From positions 1 through 64,000 of the forward strand of contig JBBIKC010000001.1 of the NCBI GenBank assembly GCA_037445635.1: a stretch of 64,000 bases of DNA, given 5' to 3'. The position numbers were made by a program, and so were the translations under genes. Each line of letters opens with the position of its first letter. Position 1 is the first letter of the stretch. The DNA comes from JBFMCC01 sp037445635 (lineage in GTDB: Bacteria > Chloroflexota > Anaerolineae > Anaerolineales > Villigracilaceae). Positions 32,175 to 41,568 of this stretch are shown here, in pieces. Under the pieces are notes generated by a model. The model did not search any database. It worked only from the letters and a program-made list of their open reading frames with translations, and had not been told where the DNA came from.

Positions 32175-33851
32175 CTAGCGGATCAACGCCCGCACTTCCT
32201 CCAGAAACTCGTCGTTCAGGAAATCACCCTTTTGCATGAGCGACTGGATCGTGCCCTGCAAACGCTCTTTTTCCTCCGACGTCAGTTCCTTGGCCGTGGC
32301 GACGATAATGGGAATATTCGCCGTTTCAGGATTGCTCTTCAACGCATCCATCACCGCGAAACCATCCATCTCGGGCATCATCAGGTCGAGCACGATCAGG
32401 TCGGGGAGCTCCCGCTGGATCAGATTGAGACCTTCCTGCCCGTGGGACGCTTCGAAGATTTCGAACTCGCCCTGGGATTGAAGGATGCGGCGGATCAGGC
32501 GGCGGACCTCGGGGCTGTCGTCCACGATGGCGACGCGCGGGAAGCGGTCCGGCGCGACGTTGTTCAACGCGGCCAGCAATCCTTCCTGCGGCGTCTTTTC
32601 CTCGGCGCGCGCGGCGGTCAGGTCCACGTCGCGGGACCAGTTCTCGCCGAGGATGGACGCATCCGCGGGTACGGTGTGCCCGGTGCAGTTCACTACGATC
32701 ACGTCCGTTGGCTTGATGATGCCGGAACGGATCAATTTGAATAGACCTGCAAACGCTACTGCCGCGGCGGGCTCGGCGGAAATGCCCTCCATTTTGGCAA
32801 GAACGTGCATGGCGCGGAAAGCATCCTGATCGCTGACGCTTTCGAAAACGCCGTGCGTATCGTTCACGCGTTGGCGCAACAGGACATAGGAGCGCCCCGG
32901 ATCGCCGGTTGCCAGTGTCTCGATGTGGGTGCGAGGCGATGTGACCGGCACGGCGGTTTCCAGCCCCTGCTTCCAGCTGTTGACCATCGGAGCGCAGCCC
33001 TCCGCCTGGATTGGCGCGAGCGCGGGCAGGTGGTCCACAAACCCCATGCGTCTCAATTCGCGAAAACCCTTGTCCACGCCCAGGGGTCCCATCCCTCCAC
33101 TGATGGCTTGAATATACCAGTCGGGCGTGCGCCACATGGTCCTGTGATTCCCGGCCGATTTGACCGGGCCAAGCAGGGCGGTCAACTGTTCCGCGATTTC
33201 GAACGCCACGGTCTTCATGGCCTCGACCGACGTGATGGTGCGCGCGCCCATGTCGTGATATAGTCCGCGCTGTTTGGCAAATTCGGCGGCCATCTGCTTA
33301 GCTTGGTCGTAGGAGCCGGTGATCTTGACGACCTGACTGCCATAGAGCGCGATCTCACGCATTTTGACGGCGGGCACGAGGCTGGTAACGAACGCCCAGA
33401 GTTTGATGCCCGCCCGCGCTGCATAGGCGGAATAGGAAATGGCGACGTTTCCCGTGGATGCCGCAACCAGTTCGGTGATGCCAGCCTCCTTGAGCGCCGC
33501 GATCGTGACCGCGGCCTGGCGATCCTTAAAGGAACTGGTTGGCCCCTGACGCTCATCCTTGATGAACAGATTCGGCGCGCCCAGCATCATGCCCAAATTT
33601 ACAGCCTGGATCAGTGGGGTCCCGCCTTCGCCCAGCGTCAATGTGGGATTCGGGTTGCGCACCGGCAACAATTCGCGGTATCGCCAAAGATCGAACGGCC
33701 GCCCCGGCAGTTGAAGCGGAAGCGTTTTGGCAAGCGTTTCATAGTCGTACTCGACTTCCCGCCACTGGCTGTTGCAGCGCGGGCAGGCGACCGTGGTGGG
33801 AAGATAGGGCGCGGAATGGCCGCAATCCATACATTTGACTGCAAAAGACAT
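32175..33851 (-). CDS. Threonine synthase fused to a C-terminal receiver domain
   Basis: A 558-residue fusion. Residues 1-30 form a zinc ribbon (Cys7, Cys10, Cys23, Cys26) as in archaeal-type threonine synthases. Residues about 65-420 are the PLP fold with SSFKDRQ (Lys109 for the Schiff base), AASTGNVAISYSAYA and ISGGMGPLGVDKG. Residues 436-558 are a response-regulator receiver with the acid pair Asp444/Asp445, phospho-acceptor Asp489 (VLDLMMPEMDGF), Thr519 and Lys541, so all key residues remain. The linker has no Met, which argues against a separate second product. Its receiver resembles the last receiver of the kinase gene directly upstream (16-base gap). AGAGGAAAA precedes the ATG. Phosphorylation control of threonine or related amino-acid synthesis is inferred. 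Confidence 0.93.
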   Translation of the reverse strand: MSFAVKCMDCGHSAPYLPTTVACPRCNSQWREVEYDYETLAKTLPLQLPGRPFDLWRYRELLPVRNPNPTLTLGEGGTPLIQAVNLGMMLGAPNLFIKDERQGPTSSFKDRQAAVTIAALKEAGITELVAASTGNVAISYSAYAARAGIKLWAFVTSLVPAVKMREIALYGSQVVKITGSYDQAKQMAAEFAKQRGLYHDMGARTITSVEAMKTVAFEIAEQLTALLGPVKSAGNHRTMWRTPDWYIQAISGGMGPLGVDKGFRELRRMGFVDHLPALAPIQAEGCAPMVNSWKQGLETAVPVTSPRTHIETLATGDPGRSYVLLRQRVNDTHGVFESVSDQDAFRAMHVLAKMEGISAEPAAAVAFAGLFKLIRSGIIKPTDVIVVNCTGHTVPADASILGENWSRDVDLTAARAEEKTPQEGLLAALNNVAPDRFPRVAIVDDSPEVRRLIRRILQSQGEFEIFEASHGQEGLNLIQRELPDLIVLDLMMPEMDGFAVMDALKSNPETANIPIIVATAKELTSEEKERLQGTIQSLMQKGDFLNDEFLEEVRALIR

Positions 33852-33867
33852 TTTTCCTCTGAAATAC

Positions 33868-36800
33868 TCAAGCGCCGACGCGCTTCAAGGTGCGCTCCAA
33901 TGTGCCTAACAGATCCTGTTCGTTCAGCGCGCTCTTTTGGATGAGTCGCTGACCGAATTTCTTGAGTTGCTCCTGCTGTTCGGGACTGAGTTCGCCGCTC
34001 GTCATGACGATGATCGGAATGTCGCGCAGTTTGACCCTCGAACGCATCTTTTCGAGGATGGAGAAACCGTCCATCTCGGGCATGAAAAGGTCAAGGATGA
34101 CGGCGTGAGGTGTCTTGGATGTGATTGCCTCCCAGCCGACGCGGCCGCCTTCGGCCAGGCGCGGTTTGTATCGGCCCGCCTGCTTCAAGATCTTTTCGAT
34201 CAGGCGCAGGTCGTTGGGGTCGTCGTCGATGATCAGGACCTCACGGATGCTGCCGTCCGCGTTCAGGCGGTCGAGCGCGTTGAGCAGGTCGTCCTCGAGG
34301 ATCGGCTTGATCAGGTAGTCTGCCGCGCCCAGGCTGAAGCCCTTTTCACGCTCTTCCACGATGCTACAGATGATGACCGGAATTTCGCGCGTCTCACCGT
34401 CCGATTTCAAGTCTTGGAGCACCCGCCAGCCGTCGTAGCCGGGCATCATGATGTCGAGGGTGATCGCAAACGGCTTGAGCTGGGCGGCGCGTTCGCGTGC
34501 CTTCGACGGATCGCTCAAGGCGATAACCTGATAACCCTGCGGCTGGAGATAACGTTCGTAGAGACCGATCACCTGCGGATCGTCGTCCACAGCCAGGATC
34601 ACTTTGCTGGCCTGGAGACCGGAGGTGTCCTCCCGACCTCTATAGAGCGGCAGGGTGAAGTAGAACGTGCTCCCCTGACCCGGCGCGCTTTGAACGCCGA
34701 TGCGTCCACCGTGCATTTGGATGAGTTGGTGGGAGATGGAAAGCCCCAGCCCCGACCCACCTGTCTTGCGGGTCGAGGATGCGTCAACCTGCGAAAACGG
34801 CTGGAACAATTTGCCCTGGTCTTCAGGGGCAATGCCAGAGCCGGTGTCAACGACACTGACCAACAATTCGGGGTGTCCCGCCGGTCCCTGCTGTACTTCG
34901 GCTTTAACGACGACGGTGCCTTCATCCGTGAATTTGGCCGCGTTGGAGAGCAGGTTGATGAGTACCTGGCGGACGCGCATCGTGTCGGCGCGGACGGTCG
35001 GAAGATCGTCGGGAATGTGTCGTTCCAGTTTGATCGGCTTGTCCTTGACCAGGCCGGTGATGGTGGACATCACGCTGTTGATCAGGTCCCGCATGTTCAC
35101 TTCGTCGAAGGATAATTCCATCTTGCCGGCCTCGATGCGGGAGAGGTCGAGGATGTCATTAATCAGTCCGAGCAGGTGCTGGCCGGAGTTGTGGATGGCG
35201 AGCAGATCCTGTTGCTGCAGGTCGGTGATGGGGCCATCAATGCCCTTGAGGATGACGCGCGAGAAGCCGATGATGGAATTCAACGGTGTTCGCAGTTCGT
35301 GACTCATATTGGCCAGGAACTGACTCTTGAGGCGATCTATCTCACGCATCTCTTTGACCGCCTGGAGCGACAGTTCGTAGGAGCGGGCGTTGTCGATCGC
35401 GATGGCGATCTGGTCGGCCAGCGTTTGCAGGACCGCGATGTCGTCCTCTTTGAAGGCGTTCGCGTCTTTGGACTGAATGTCCAGCGCGCCGATGATGCGG
35501 TTGCCGATCCTCAACGGGATGCCCGCCTCGGCGCGCGTGTCGGGCAGTAGCGGATTCTTTTTGTGAACTGCGCTGGATGCCGTGTCGTTGACGATCACCG
35601 CTTTGCCCGAATTGGTGACTTCGCCGACGACGGATTTCGAGCCGACCGTCAGGCTGTGCTTTTGCGCTTTCATCTGCGCGCCGGCTTCGCCGGTGGCTTC
35701 CTGCAGGATGGCGTTGAAACCGGTCTCTTCCACGATGAAGATTGCCGCGTGATAGAAGCCGAAGCGTTCGCGCACCAGGTTGACTGTACGGGAGAAGAGG
35801 GTGTTGAGATCCAGCGTGGAAGTCACCAGGCGCCCGATCTCCGCAGACGCGGCGAGGTATTCATTGCGGCGATGCAGGGCCTCTTCGGCCTTCTTTCTTT
35901 CGGTGATATCGCGCGCTACCCAGAAGACATGGTTGTCGTCCAGTTTGGTCAGGTTCGCCAGGAACCAGAATCTCTGGTTCTCGATGGTAAGTTCATATTC
36001 GATCTGGGTCGTTTGGCCCGTTGCGAGTGTTTTGCGGATTGCGTCCTTGAAATACGCGGCCATTTCGGCGGGAAGGACCTCGTCCACCACTTTGCCGAGC
36101 AATTCCGAAGGCGGTCGGATCAGGCGGGCGGGGTTGGTTGGCGCGATGCGGACGTAACGCCCGTCCTTGTCGTAAACCAGCACCACGTCCTCCATCGAGG
36201 CAAACAGGGAACGGAGGTCGGCTTCGGATTTGCTCAATGCCTCGGCCGTATGCTTCTGGTTGAGCGCGGTGACGAACAGACCGCCAACCAGGCTGAGCAG
36301 GTTCAATTCGTCTTCGGACCAGATGCGTTCATTCTGGACGGCGTCGAAGCCGATGAAGCCGATCAGGTTGTCCCGCGTACCAAGAGGCGCGCAAACGATG
36401 GATTTGATCGACTCCCGTTCGAACTCCTGTTTTTCTGCGCTGGCCTCCTTGGGCAATTCCGCAACCCGCGGGGCGTAAAAATTCTCGAACCTCCTGAGGC
36501 TCTTCATCAAATACGGAAACGTTTCTACCGGAATATTTTTGAGATCATTGATGTGGGAGGTAATCCCTTCGCCGCACCATTCATGGGTGTTGTCCATCGT
36601 CCTGCCGTCTGCGTTGAACAGAAACAGGTACGCCCGGTCCACCCGGATGAATTCGCCAAGACGCTGGAGGGCGCCCTGTATGCCCGCATCCACTTTGAGC
36701 GGATCAATTCCAACGAACGAGGCTGAAATTTCTCCGATGATCGCTTCGATTTCGGCGCGTCTTTGCGTTTCCTGGAAGAGGCGGGCGTTCTCGATGGCAA

Positions 36801-38202
36801 ACCCGATCTGGTTTCCTATGGATTGCGCCAGTGCAATACTGCTCTCGGGGATATCGCCTGCGGCCCGGCGGAAAATGCACAACGTGCCAATCGTAGCGCC
36901 CTTGGATTTCAACGGTACGCCAAGATAACTGTTCAGGCCGTTTTCGAGCAGAGGGCCGACATCCACCGGCGCATCCCGGCTTAGATCGCCGAGCGCGTAG
37001 ATCTGGCCAGTGCGGTAGGTGAGGTCGCATAGCGATCCATCCAGACCATCCGCTGGGTCCTCCGGTTCCCTGCCTGGCATCCCGATGCGGACAGCGCGTT
37101 CGAGTCTGCCTCTTTTTTCATTGAACATTGTGATGATGCCGGCGTCGAATCCCAGAATTGCGAACAGCCTTTCGAGAACATTGGTGAGGATAGAATTAAG
37201 ATCCAGGGATTGACCGGCGACAGTGACGATTTCGTTCAAGGCTGCCAACTGCTCGTTGCGGCGCTGGATTTCGTCGAACAGCCGGGCGTTCTGAATGGCA
37301 ATGGCCGCCTGGCCGGCAAACGCCAGCATCAGGTCGCGGTCGTGCTCGTCGTAGTGGTGTGACTCGGAATAGGACTGGACGCCCATGACGCCCAGAACCT
37401 GATCTCCCTGCATCAGAGGCACCCCCAGCCAGGATTCCGCCATATCGCCCACCGGTTCGATGCCGATCCTGGCGAGTTCTGCGGCCAGGTTTTCTTTTAC
37501 CAGAAACGGCGCGCGGGTGCGGATGATATGTCCGGTAATACCCTCGTCGGCGCGGATAACGTTGATTTCCCGGTCAACGACGGATTCCGAGACGTTTAGT
37601 GGGAAGACCACCTCGTTCTTATCGGGATTGTAGAGGCCGATGTAGAAATTCCTTACATCCATCAGGCGGCCGAGGCCGCGATAGATCTCCTCCATCACTT
37701 GGTTCACGTCCAGGCGGGCGGCGAGGCGCTGCGCCAGTTCGTTGAGCACTGCCAGTTCTTCCGCGCGGGAACGCGTTTCCTGGAAGAGATGGGCGTTCTC
37801 TAAAGCCAGCGACAACTGCTCCGCGACCTGCCTGACGAGCAGTTGTTCGTTGGTGCCCCAGTTCCTTCGATCCGATTCGTCAACAACCTGGAGGGTAGCC
37901 CAGTTTTTATTGCCGGTTTGAAAGGCAAGCGACATGCTGGCCGGAGCCTGGACCGAGCCGGGCTGGAGCACGGTAACCGGCGTCAGGGCGGGCAGGACCG
38001 CGGTGTGTGCCAGGGGGTGCGGTTTTTGCGTCGAGGCGGGAAAGGCTTGAACCGGTTGGGTTGATTTGGCCGGGCGGGGCCTGGCCTCCTTCAGCGCGCC
38101 GGTCACTTTCTTTTTCGAGGACTTCCTGGAAGGAAGGACGGCTTCTTCCTTGATGTCCTCGAAAAGCCGGTCAAGCCGGTTGTTGGAGGGTTTCTTGGGC
38201 AT
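33868..38202 (-). CDS. Hybrid histidine kinase with multiple GAF domains, PAS and two receivers
   Basis: A 1444-residue soluble hybrid kinase, the only kinase of the 22-kb operon. A basic, Pro-rich N-terminus (1-85) is followed by the C-terminal half of a GAF domain (about 88-140), full GAF modules at about 155-325, 345-490, 500-680, a PAS domain (690-810) and a GAF (815-950). HisKA carries NMSHELRTPLN with His968, HATPase_c has LLSNAAKFT and GGSGLGLSIS. Receiver 1 (1201-1320) has Asp1250 and a canonical GAADYLIKP; receiver 2 (1321-1444) has Asp1371 but the unusual LIQKS end shared with the threonine-synthase receiver. It overlaps parA by 32 bases and probably collects signals from the six kinase-less sensors. 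Confidence 0.93.
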   Translation of the reverse strand: MPKKPSNNRLDRLFEDIKEEAVLPSRKSSKKKVTGALKEARPRPAKSTQPVQAFPASTQKPHPLAHTAVLPALTPVTVLQPGSVQAPASMSLAFQTGNKNWATLQVVDESDRRNWGTNEQLLVRQVAEQLSLALENAHLFQETRSRAEELAVLNELAQRLAARLDVNQVMEEIYRGLGRLMDVRNFYIGLYNPDKNEVVFPLNVSESVVDREINVIRADEGITGHIIRTRAPFLVKENLAAELARIGIEPVGDMAESWLGVPLMQGDQVLGVMGVQSYSESHHYDEHDRDLMLAFAGQAAIAIQNARLFDEIQRRNEQLAALNEIVTVAGQSLDLNSILTNVLERLFAILGFDAGIITMFNEKRGRLERAVRIGMPGREPEDPADGLDGSLCDLTYRTGQIYALGDLSRDAPVDVGPLLENGLNSYLGVPLKSKGATIGTLCIFRRAAGDIPESSIALAQSIGNQIGFAIENARLFQETQRRAEIEAIIGEISASFVGIDPLKVDAGIQGALQRLGEFIRVDRAYLFLFNADGRTMDNTHEWCGEGITSHINDLKNIPVETFPYLMKSLRRFENFYAPRVAELPKEASAEKQEFERESIKSIVCAPLGTRDNLIGFIGFDAVQNERIWSEDELNLLSLVGGLFVTALNQKHTAEALSKSEADLRSLFASMEDVVLVYDKDGRYVRIAPTNPARLIRPPSELLGKVVDEVLPAEMAAYFKDAIRKTLATGQTTQIEYELTIENQRFWFLANLTKLDDNHVFWVARDITERKKAEEALHRRNEYLAASAEIGRLVTSTLDLNTLFSRTVNLVRERFGFYHAAIFIVEETGFNAILQEATGEAGAQMKAQKHSLTVGSKSVVGEVTNSGKAVIVNDTASSAVHKKNPLLPDTRAEAGIPLRIGNRIIGALDIQSKDANAFKEDDIAVLQTLADQIAIAIDNARSYELSLQAVKEMREIDRLKSQFLANMSHELRTPLNSIIGFSRVILKGIDGPITDLQQQDLLAIHNSGQHLLGLINDILDLSRIEAGKMELSFDEVNMRDLINSVMSTITGLVKDKPIKLERHIPDDLPTVRADTMRVRQVLINLLSNAAKFTDEGTVVVKAEVQQGPAGHPELLVSVVDTGSGIAPEDQGKLFQPFSQVDASSTRKTGGSGLGLSISHQLIQMHGGRIGVQSAPGQGSTFYFTLPLYRGREDTSGLQASKVILAVDDDPQVIGLYERYLQPQGYQVIALSDPSKARERAAQLKPFAITLDIMMPGYDGWRVLQDLKSDGETREIPVIICSIVEEREKGFSLGAADYLIKPILEDDLLNALDRLNADGSIREVLIIDDDPNDLRLIEKILKQAGRYKPRLAEGGRVGWEAITSKTPHAVILDLFMPEMDGFSILEKMRSRVKLRDIPIIVMTSGELSPEQQEQLKKFGQRLIQKSALNEQDLLGTLERTLKRVGA

Positions 38203-38956
38203 ACTCGATCAGCTCCTGGGCCAGTACGCGATATTGTAAAGAGCCGCGGCTGTTGGGCCTGTAAACTGTAATCGGCTGGCCGGACATTGGGCTTTCGCGA
38301 AGCTTGGTATCAACTTCTATCACCGAAGTGAATACGCCGTCGCCGAACGCGGCAATGAGTTGTTCATAGATATTGCGGTGGGTCCGGTTTCGCCGGTCCA
38401 GCATCGTAACCAGGATGCGGTAGACCAGTCCGGGGTTGCCGTCCTGGCGGACGCGGCGGATTGTGGTCATCATGTTACGCAATGCATATGCCGAAAAGAA
38501 CTCGGCCTGGCTTGGGATGATCAACAGGTCGGACGCAGACAAGGCGTTGAGTGTGATCGCACCCAGCGCGGGCGGACAGTCCATCAGGACGAACTCATAC
38601 GGGATGGGCGAAGCGGCCGCCAGTGCGGATCGAAGCGTGTCTAGGTAATTGGTGCGGATGGGAAGGTATTTCTCTGCGTTCTCGATCTGCATGTTGCTGG
38701 GGATCAAATCCAAATTCTTGATAGGCGTTTTTTGGAGCGGGCTCAACAACGGTTCCGACTCGATCAGCACATTCGCCGAAGTTTTCACCACTTCGCCGGG
38801 TTCGAAGCCGAGCGCCAGCGTAAGGTTGGCCTGGGGGTCCAGGTCAATCAAAAGCACGGAGTGTCCAAGTTCGGTCAGCGCGGCGCCAAGCGACAGCACG
38901 GTGGTGGTCTTCGCAACGCCGCCCTTTTCGTTAGAAACGGCTATTGTGTATGTCAT
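38171..38956 (-). CDS. ParA/MinD-family ATPase (orphan)
   Basis: A 261-residue deviant-Walker ATPase. The P-loop is KGGVAKTTT, with Lys11 as the likely signature lysine, and DLDPQANLTLALG and LMDCPPALG are the Walker A' and B segments. It looks like a chromosomal Soj/ParA, but no ParB or centromere-like repeat is near. It sits between a sensor gene (4-base overlap) and the hybrid kinase gene (32-base overlap), so it is made together with the signalling proteins. By analogy with PpfA/ParC, it may position the sensor-kinase assembly in the cell. GGGAGGGTAAGGC precedes the ATG. Confidence 0.93.
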   Translation of the reverse strand: MTYTIAVSNEKGGVAKTTTVLSLGAALTELGHSVLLIDLDPQANLTLALGFEPGEVVKTSANVLIESEPLLSPLQKTPIKNLDLIPSNMQIENAEKYLPIRTNYLDTLRSALAAASPIPYEFVLMDCPPALGAITLNALSASDLLIIPSQAEFFSAYALRNMMTTIRRVRQDGNPGLVYRILVTMLDRRNRTHRNIYEQLIAAFGDGVFTSVIEVDTKLRESPMSGQPITVYRPNSRGSLQYRVLAQELIEYAQETLQQPA

Positions 38957-41526
38957 GCCTTACCCTCCCGTTTGGGCGTCCGCCGTCCGTTGTGATCGGA
39001 CGCGGTTCGCTCGCCGGATACGACCTGCGGAACGATGTGCACCCGGCTTCCACCGAGAGCCTTTTGCAGTTCTTCCATGGCAACCTGGATCATCGCCTGT
39101 GGATCGGTGGTGGCGCGTACTTTCGTCGTTATCTCGGAAACGAGCCGCTCGCGCTCCGCGCGATGCTGTGCGTCTTCGAGCAGTCTGGCGTTTTCGAGGG
39201 CGAGGGCCAGGCGTTCGGCAATGGCTTCCACGATGTTGAGTTCATCCTCTTTCCACTGCCGATCGGGCTCCAGAGCCTGAACGTCGAGCACGCCAATTAC
39301 CTGGTCGTGGAGTCGGATCGGGACCGCCAGGGCGGGAGCCTGGCCCTTTTTCCTGTCCCTTCCATTCGGCTGAAGGATGGAAGGCCTGCCGGTCTGGATC
39401 GCCTGCCTGATTTCCGGACGGTCAACGGTTTCCGTCAAGATCGCGCCTCCGCTGATGCTCTGGTGATACCCAATCGGTCCGCTAGCGGCGCCTTCCGTCC
39501 ACGACTGGACGAGATGCTGGCGATAAAGGGTTTGGATGTCGGTAAGTGCCTGCTGGGTTTCCTTGAGGAGGCGGGCGTTCTCGATCGCAATCGCGACCTG
39601 GTCGGCGAGAATTCCCAGCGTGTTGGCGTCCGAACGGGTAAAGGCGTTGGGCTGTATGCTTTGCACATCGAGAACGCCGATGATTCTCCCGTGCACACGC
39701 AATGGCAGAGCCATCTCCGAGCGCGTCTCGGGGAGGTCCGGGTTGTTGAAGAAAACGGCGTCCGCGCCCACGTCCAGCGCGATGCGGGGAGCCCCGGTGG
39801 CGGCGACGTATCCGACGATCCCGACTTTTCCGACCTCGAGGCTGTGTCCGCGCTCGAGCATTTTCTGGCCGCCCGCGCTGTTGGCAGCACGCAGCACGGC
39901 GTATCTCGCGGTGCTGTCTAGGAGAAAGATGCCCACGTGATAAAAATCGAACCGTTCGCTGACCGTCCGCGTGACCGTGGTGAGCAGTTTTTCGAGATCC
40001 TGCTCGGCCGAGATGGCGCGAGACGCCTCGCTGATGGTCTGGAGTTCCCGGGCGCGCCGTTCGCTCTGACGGGAGGCCGCCTCGAGGTCGGCGGTTCGCT
40101 GCGCTACACGTTGCTCCAGCGTCGAGATCATTTCCCGCAGCCTTTTGGCCATCGTGTTGAATGTTTTTGCCAGGAGGCCGATTTCATCCTCCGAAGCGAT
40201 CCCGGTCTCTGCGTTCAGATCTCCTTCGGAGAAACGCTTTGCGGCCTCTGTCAAGCGCGCAATCGGCGAGGCGAGGGTCCCTCCAAGGGTGCGGGAAGTC
40301 AGCGTGGCCAGTGTCAGGATGGCGAGTGTGGCGGCTCCGATGGCGAGGATCGTGCCGCGGGATTCCTGCTCGAATTGCTGTCTGGACGCATTCAGTTCGG
40401 TTTGCATTTCGCTTACGGGTACGACGACTGCTAGAATGTATCCGACCGAGGGGACGGGTTGGTAAGCGATGTAATTTTCATTGCCTTGTAATGTGAGGAT
40501 TTCCACGCCGGTTTGGTTTACGATCATGCGGGTCAGTGTCGGCAGGACGTCGGGAGAAACTTTGGAAAAAATCTGCTGAAGCCCTACCTCGCTTTGAACG
40601 TCTTCGGGTTGCAGCCCGAAGTCTGCGTAACCCGCCTCCGGCATGGCGATTACTCGTCCTTCCTTGTCCATCAGGAAGGCGTAGCCGGTCTCGCCGATGT
40701 GGATGGATGAGACCAGTTCGGAGATCCTTGTGAGTTGCAGGTCAATGGCCACCACGCCTCGGAATCTGTCCGACGAATCATATATCGGTGCGCTGCTGGT
40801 GATGACCAATCCGTGCAGGGCGGCATCTTGATAGGGAACGGACCACACCACTTTGCGGTCGGAGTTTTCCTGCGGCGCGGCCGCGACGAACCAGGGGCGC
40901 TGTGTCACGTCGAAGTCGGGAGGCAGGATGGCGGCCAGATCAATATTGGGATAATACAGTGTCTCTCCCTGCCAGCCTCCAAAATAGACCGCCAGCATAT
41001 CAGGGTTTTTGTTCAGGAGTATGGGGGCAATAAAATCAACCTGCTTGATGGCGGTCAGTTCCGAGTAAATCGAGTCAGGGATTTCGGCGCGGGCGGGGAT
41101 GAATATTGACCCCGGCTCATCGTTTGGGTTATCCCAACTTCCCTGCGGCAGGGCGACCAGGGATTCTCTCGCGTCCCAGTAGCTGTTGATATTGAGAAGG
41201 GTCTCTTCTGCCAGGAGGGCCTGCACGGAACTGCTCAGGGTTGTCATGTCACTCGTAACCAGCAGGAAGAAATTATCGAGCTCGCCTGCGTATTGCGCGG
41301 CCGTGTCGTTTAGCCCCTGTTCGATCTTCTGGATCACACTGAGACTCAGGCGGTCGGACAGAACCGCGGTCGAGCGCCCCGTACGATAGAGCACGAAAAG
41401 CGTCATCCCGGTCAGCGCTAGAGCGACGATTAACACGGTGCCCCAAATCAACCTGACTCGGAAGGACAACGCGGAAAGACGGCGCGTTATTCCTGTCAAT
41501 GCTGTCGTCCGTTTTAAATCACTCAT
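38953..41526 (-). CDS. Transmembrane dCache-HAMP-GAF sensor without kinase domain
   Basis: An 857-residue membrane sensor. TM1 (about 27-49) and TM2 (about 393-415) flank a dCache-like extracellular domain with RPWFVAA and TGYAFLMDKEGRVIA. A HAMP (about 417-470) and coiled coil lead to a GAF module with SERFDFYHVGIFLLD and FFNNPDLPETRSEMALPL. Then comes the operon-specific module with YRQHLVQSW and the C-half of a GAF (ALAVPIRLHDQVIGVLDVQA), and the tail RERLVSEITTKVRA...MIQVAMEELQKAL. There is no H-box, ATPase or receiver. AAGGAAACAGGCGT precedes the ATG. It overlaps parA by 4 bases and presumably signals through the hybrid kinase. Confidence 0.9.
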   Translation of the reverse strand: MSDLKRTTALTGITRRLSALSFRVRLIWGTVLIVALALTGMTLFVLYRTGRSTAVLSDRLSLSVIQKIEQGLNDTAAQYAGELDNFFLLVTSDMTTLSSSVQALLAEETLLNINSYWDARESLVALPQGSWDNPNDEPGSIFIPARAEIPDSIYSELTAIKQVDFIAPILLNKNPDMLAVYFGGWQGETLYYPNIDLAAILPPDFDVTQRPWFVAAAPQENSDRKVVWSVPYQDAALHGLVITSSAPIYDSSDRFRGVVAIDLQLTRISELVSSIHIGETGYAFLMDKEGRVIAMPEAGYADFGLQPEDVQSEVGLQQIFSKVSPDVLPTLTRMIVNQTGVEILTLQGNENYIAYQPVPSVGYILAVVVPVSEMQTELNASRQQFEQESRGTILAIGAATLAILTLATLTSRTLGGTLASPIARLTEAAKRFSEGDLNAETGIASEDEIGLLAKTFNTMAKRLREMISTLEQRVAQRTADLEAASRQSERRARELQTISEASRAISAEQDLEKLLTTVTRTVSERFDFYHVGIFLLDSTARYAVLRAANSAGGQKMLERGHSLEVGKVGIVGYVAATGAPRIALDVGADAVFFNNPDLPETRSEMALPLRVHGRIIGVLDVQSIQPNAFTRSDANTLGILADQVAIAIENARLLKETQQALTDIQTLYRQHLVQSWTEGAASGPIGYHQSISGGAILTETVDRPEIRQAIQTGRPSILQPNGRDRKKGQAPALAVPIRLHDQVIGVLDVQALEPDRQWKEDELNIVEAIAERLALALENARLLEDAQHRAERERLVSEITTKVRATTDPQAMIQVAMEELQKALGGSRVHIVPQVVSGERTASDHNGRRTPKREGKA

Positions 41527-41568
41527 ACGCCTGTTTCCTTAAAAACAACTCGACCACATCGCCATGCC

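Noticed and set aside
32175..33851. Threonine synthase and receiver as two genes merged by sequencing error
   Set aside because: The joined frame has a normal length linker without Met or ribosome site for a second gene, and both domains are intact in one frame. An assembly error cannot be excluded fully but nothing in the sequence indicates it.
38171..38956. ParA as sign of a plasmid or chromosome partition locus
   Set aside because: No ParB, parS-like repeats, replication genes or GC change nearby; the gene is embedded in the signalling operon.
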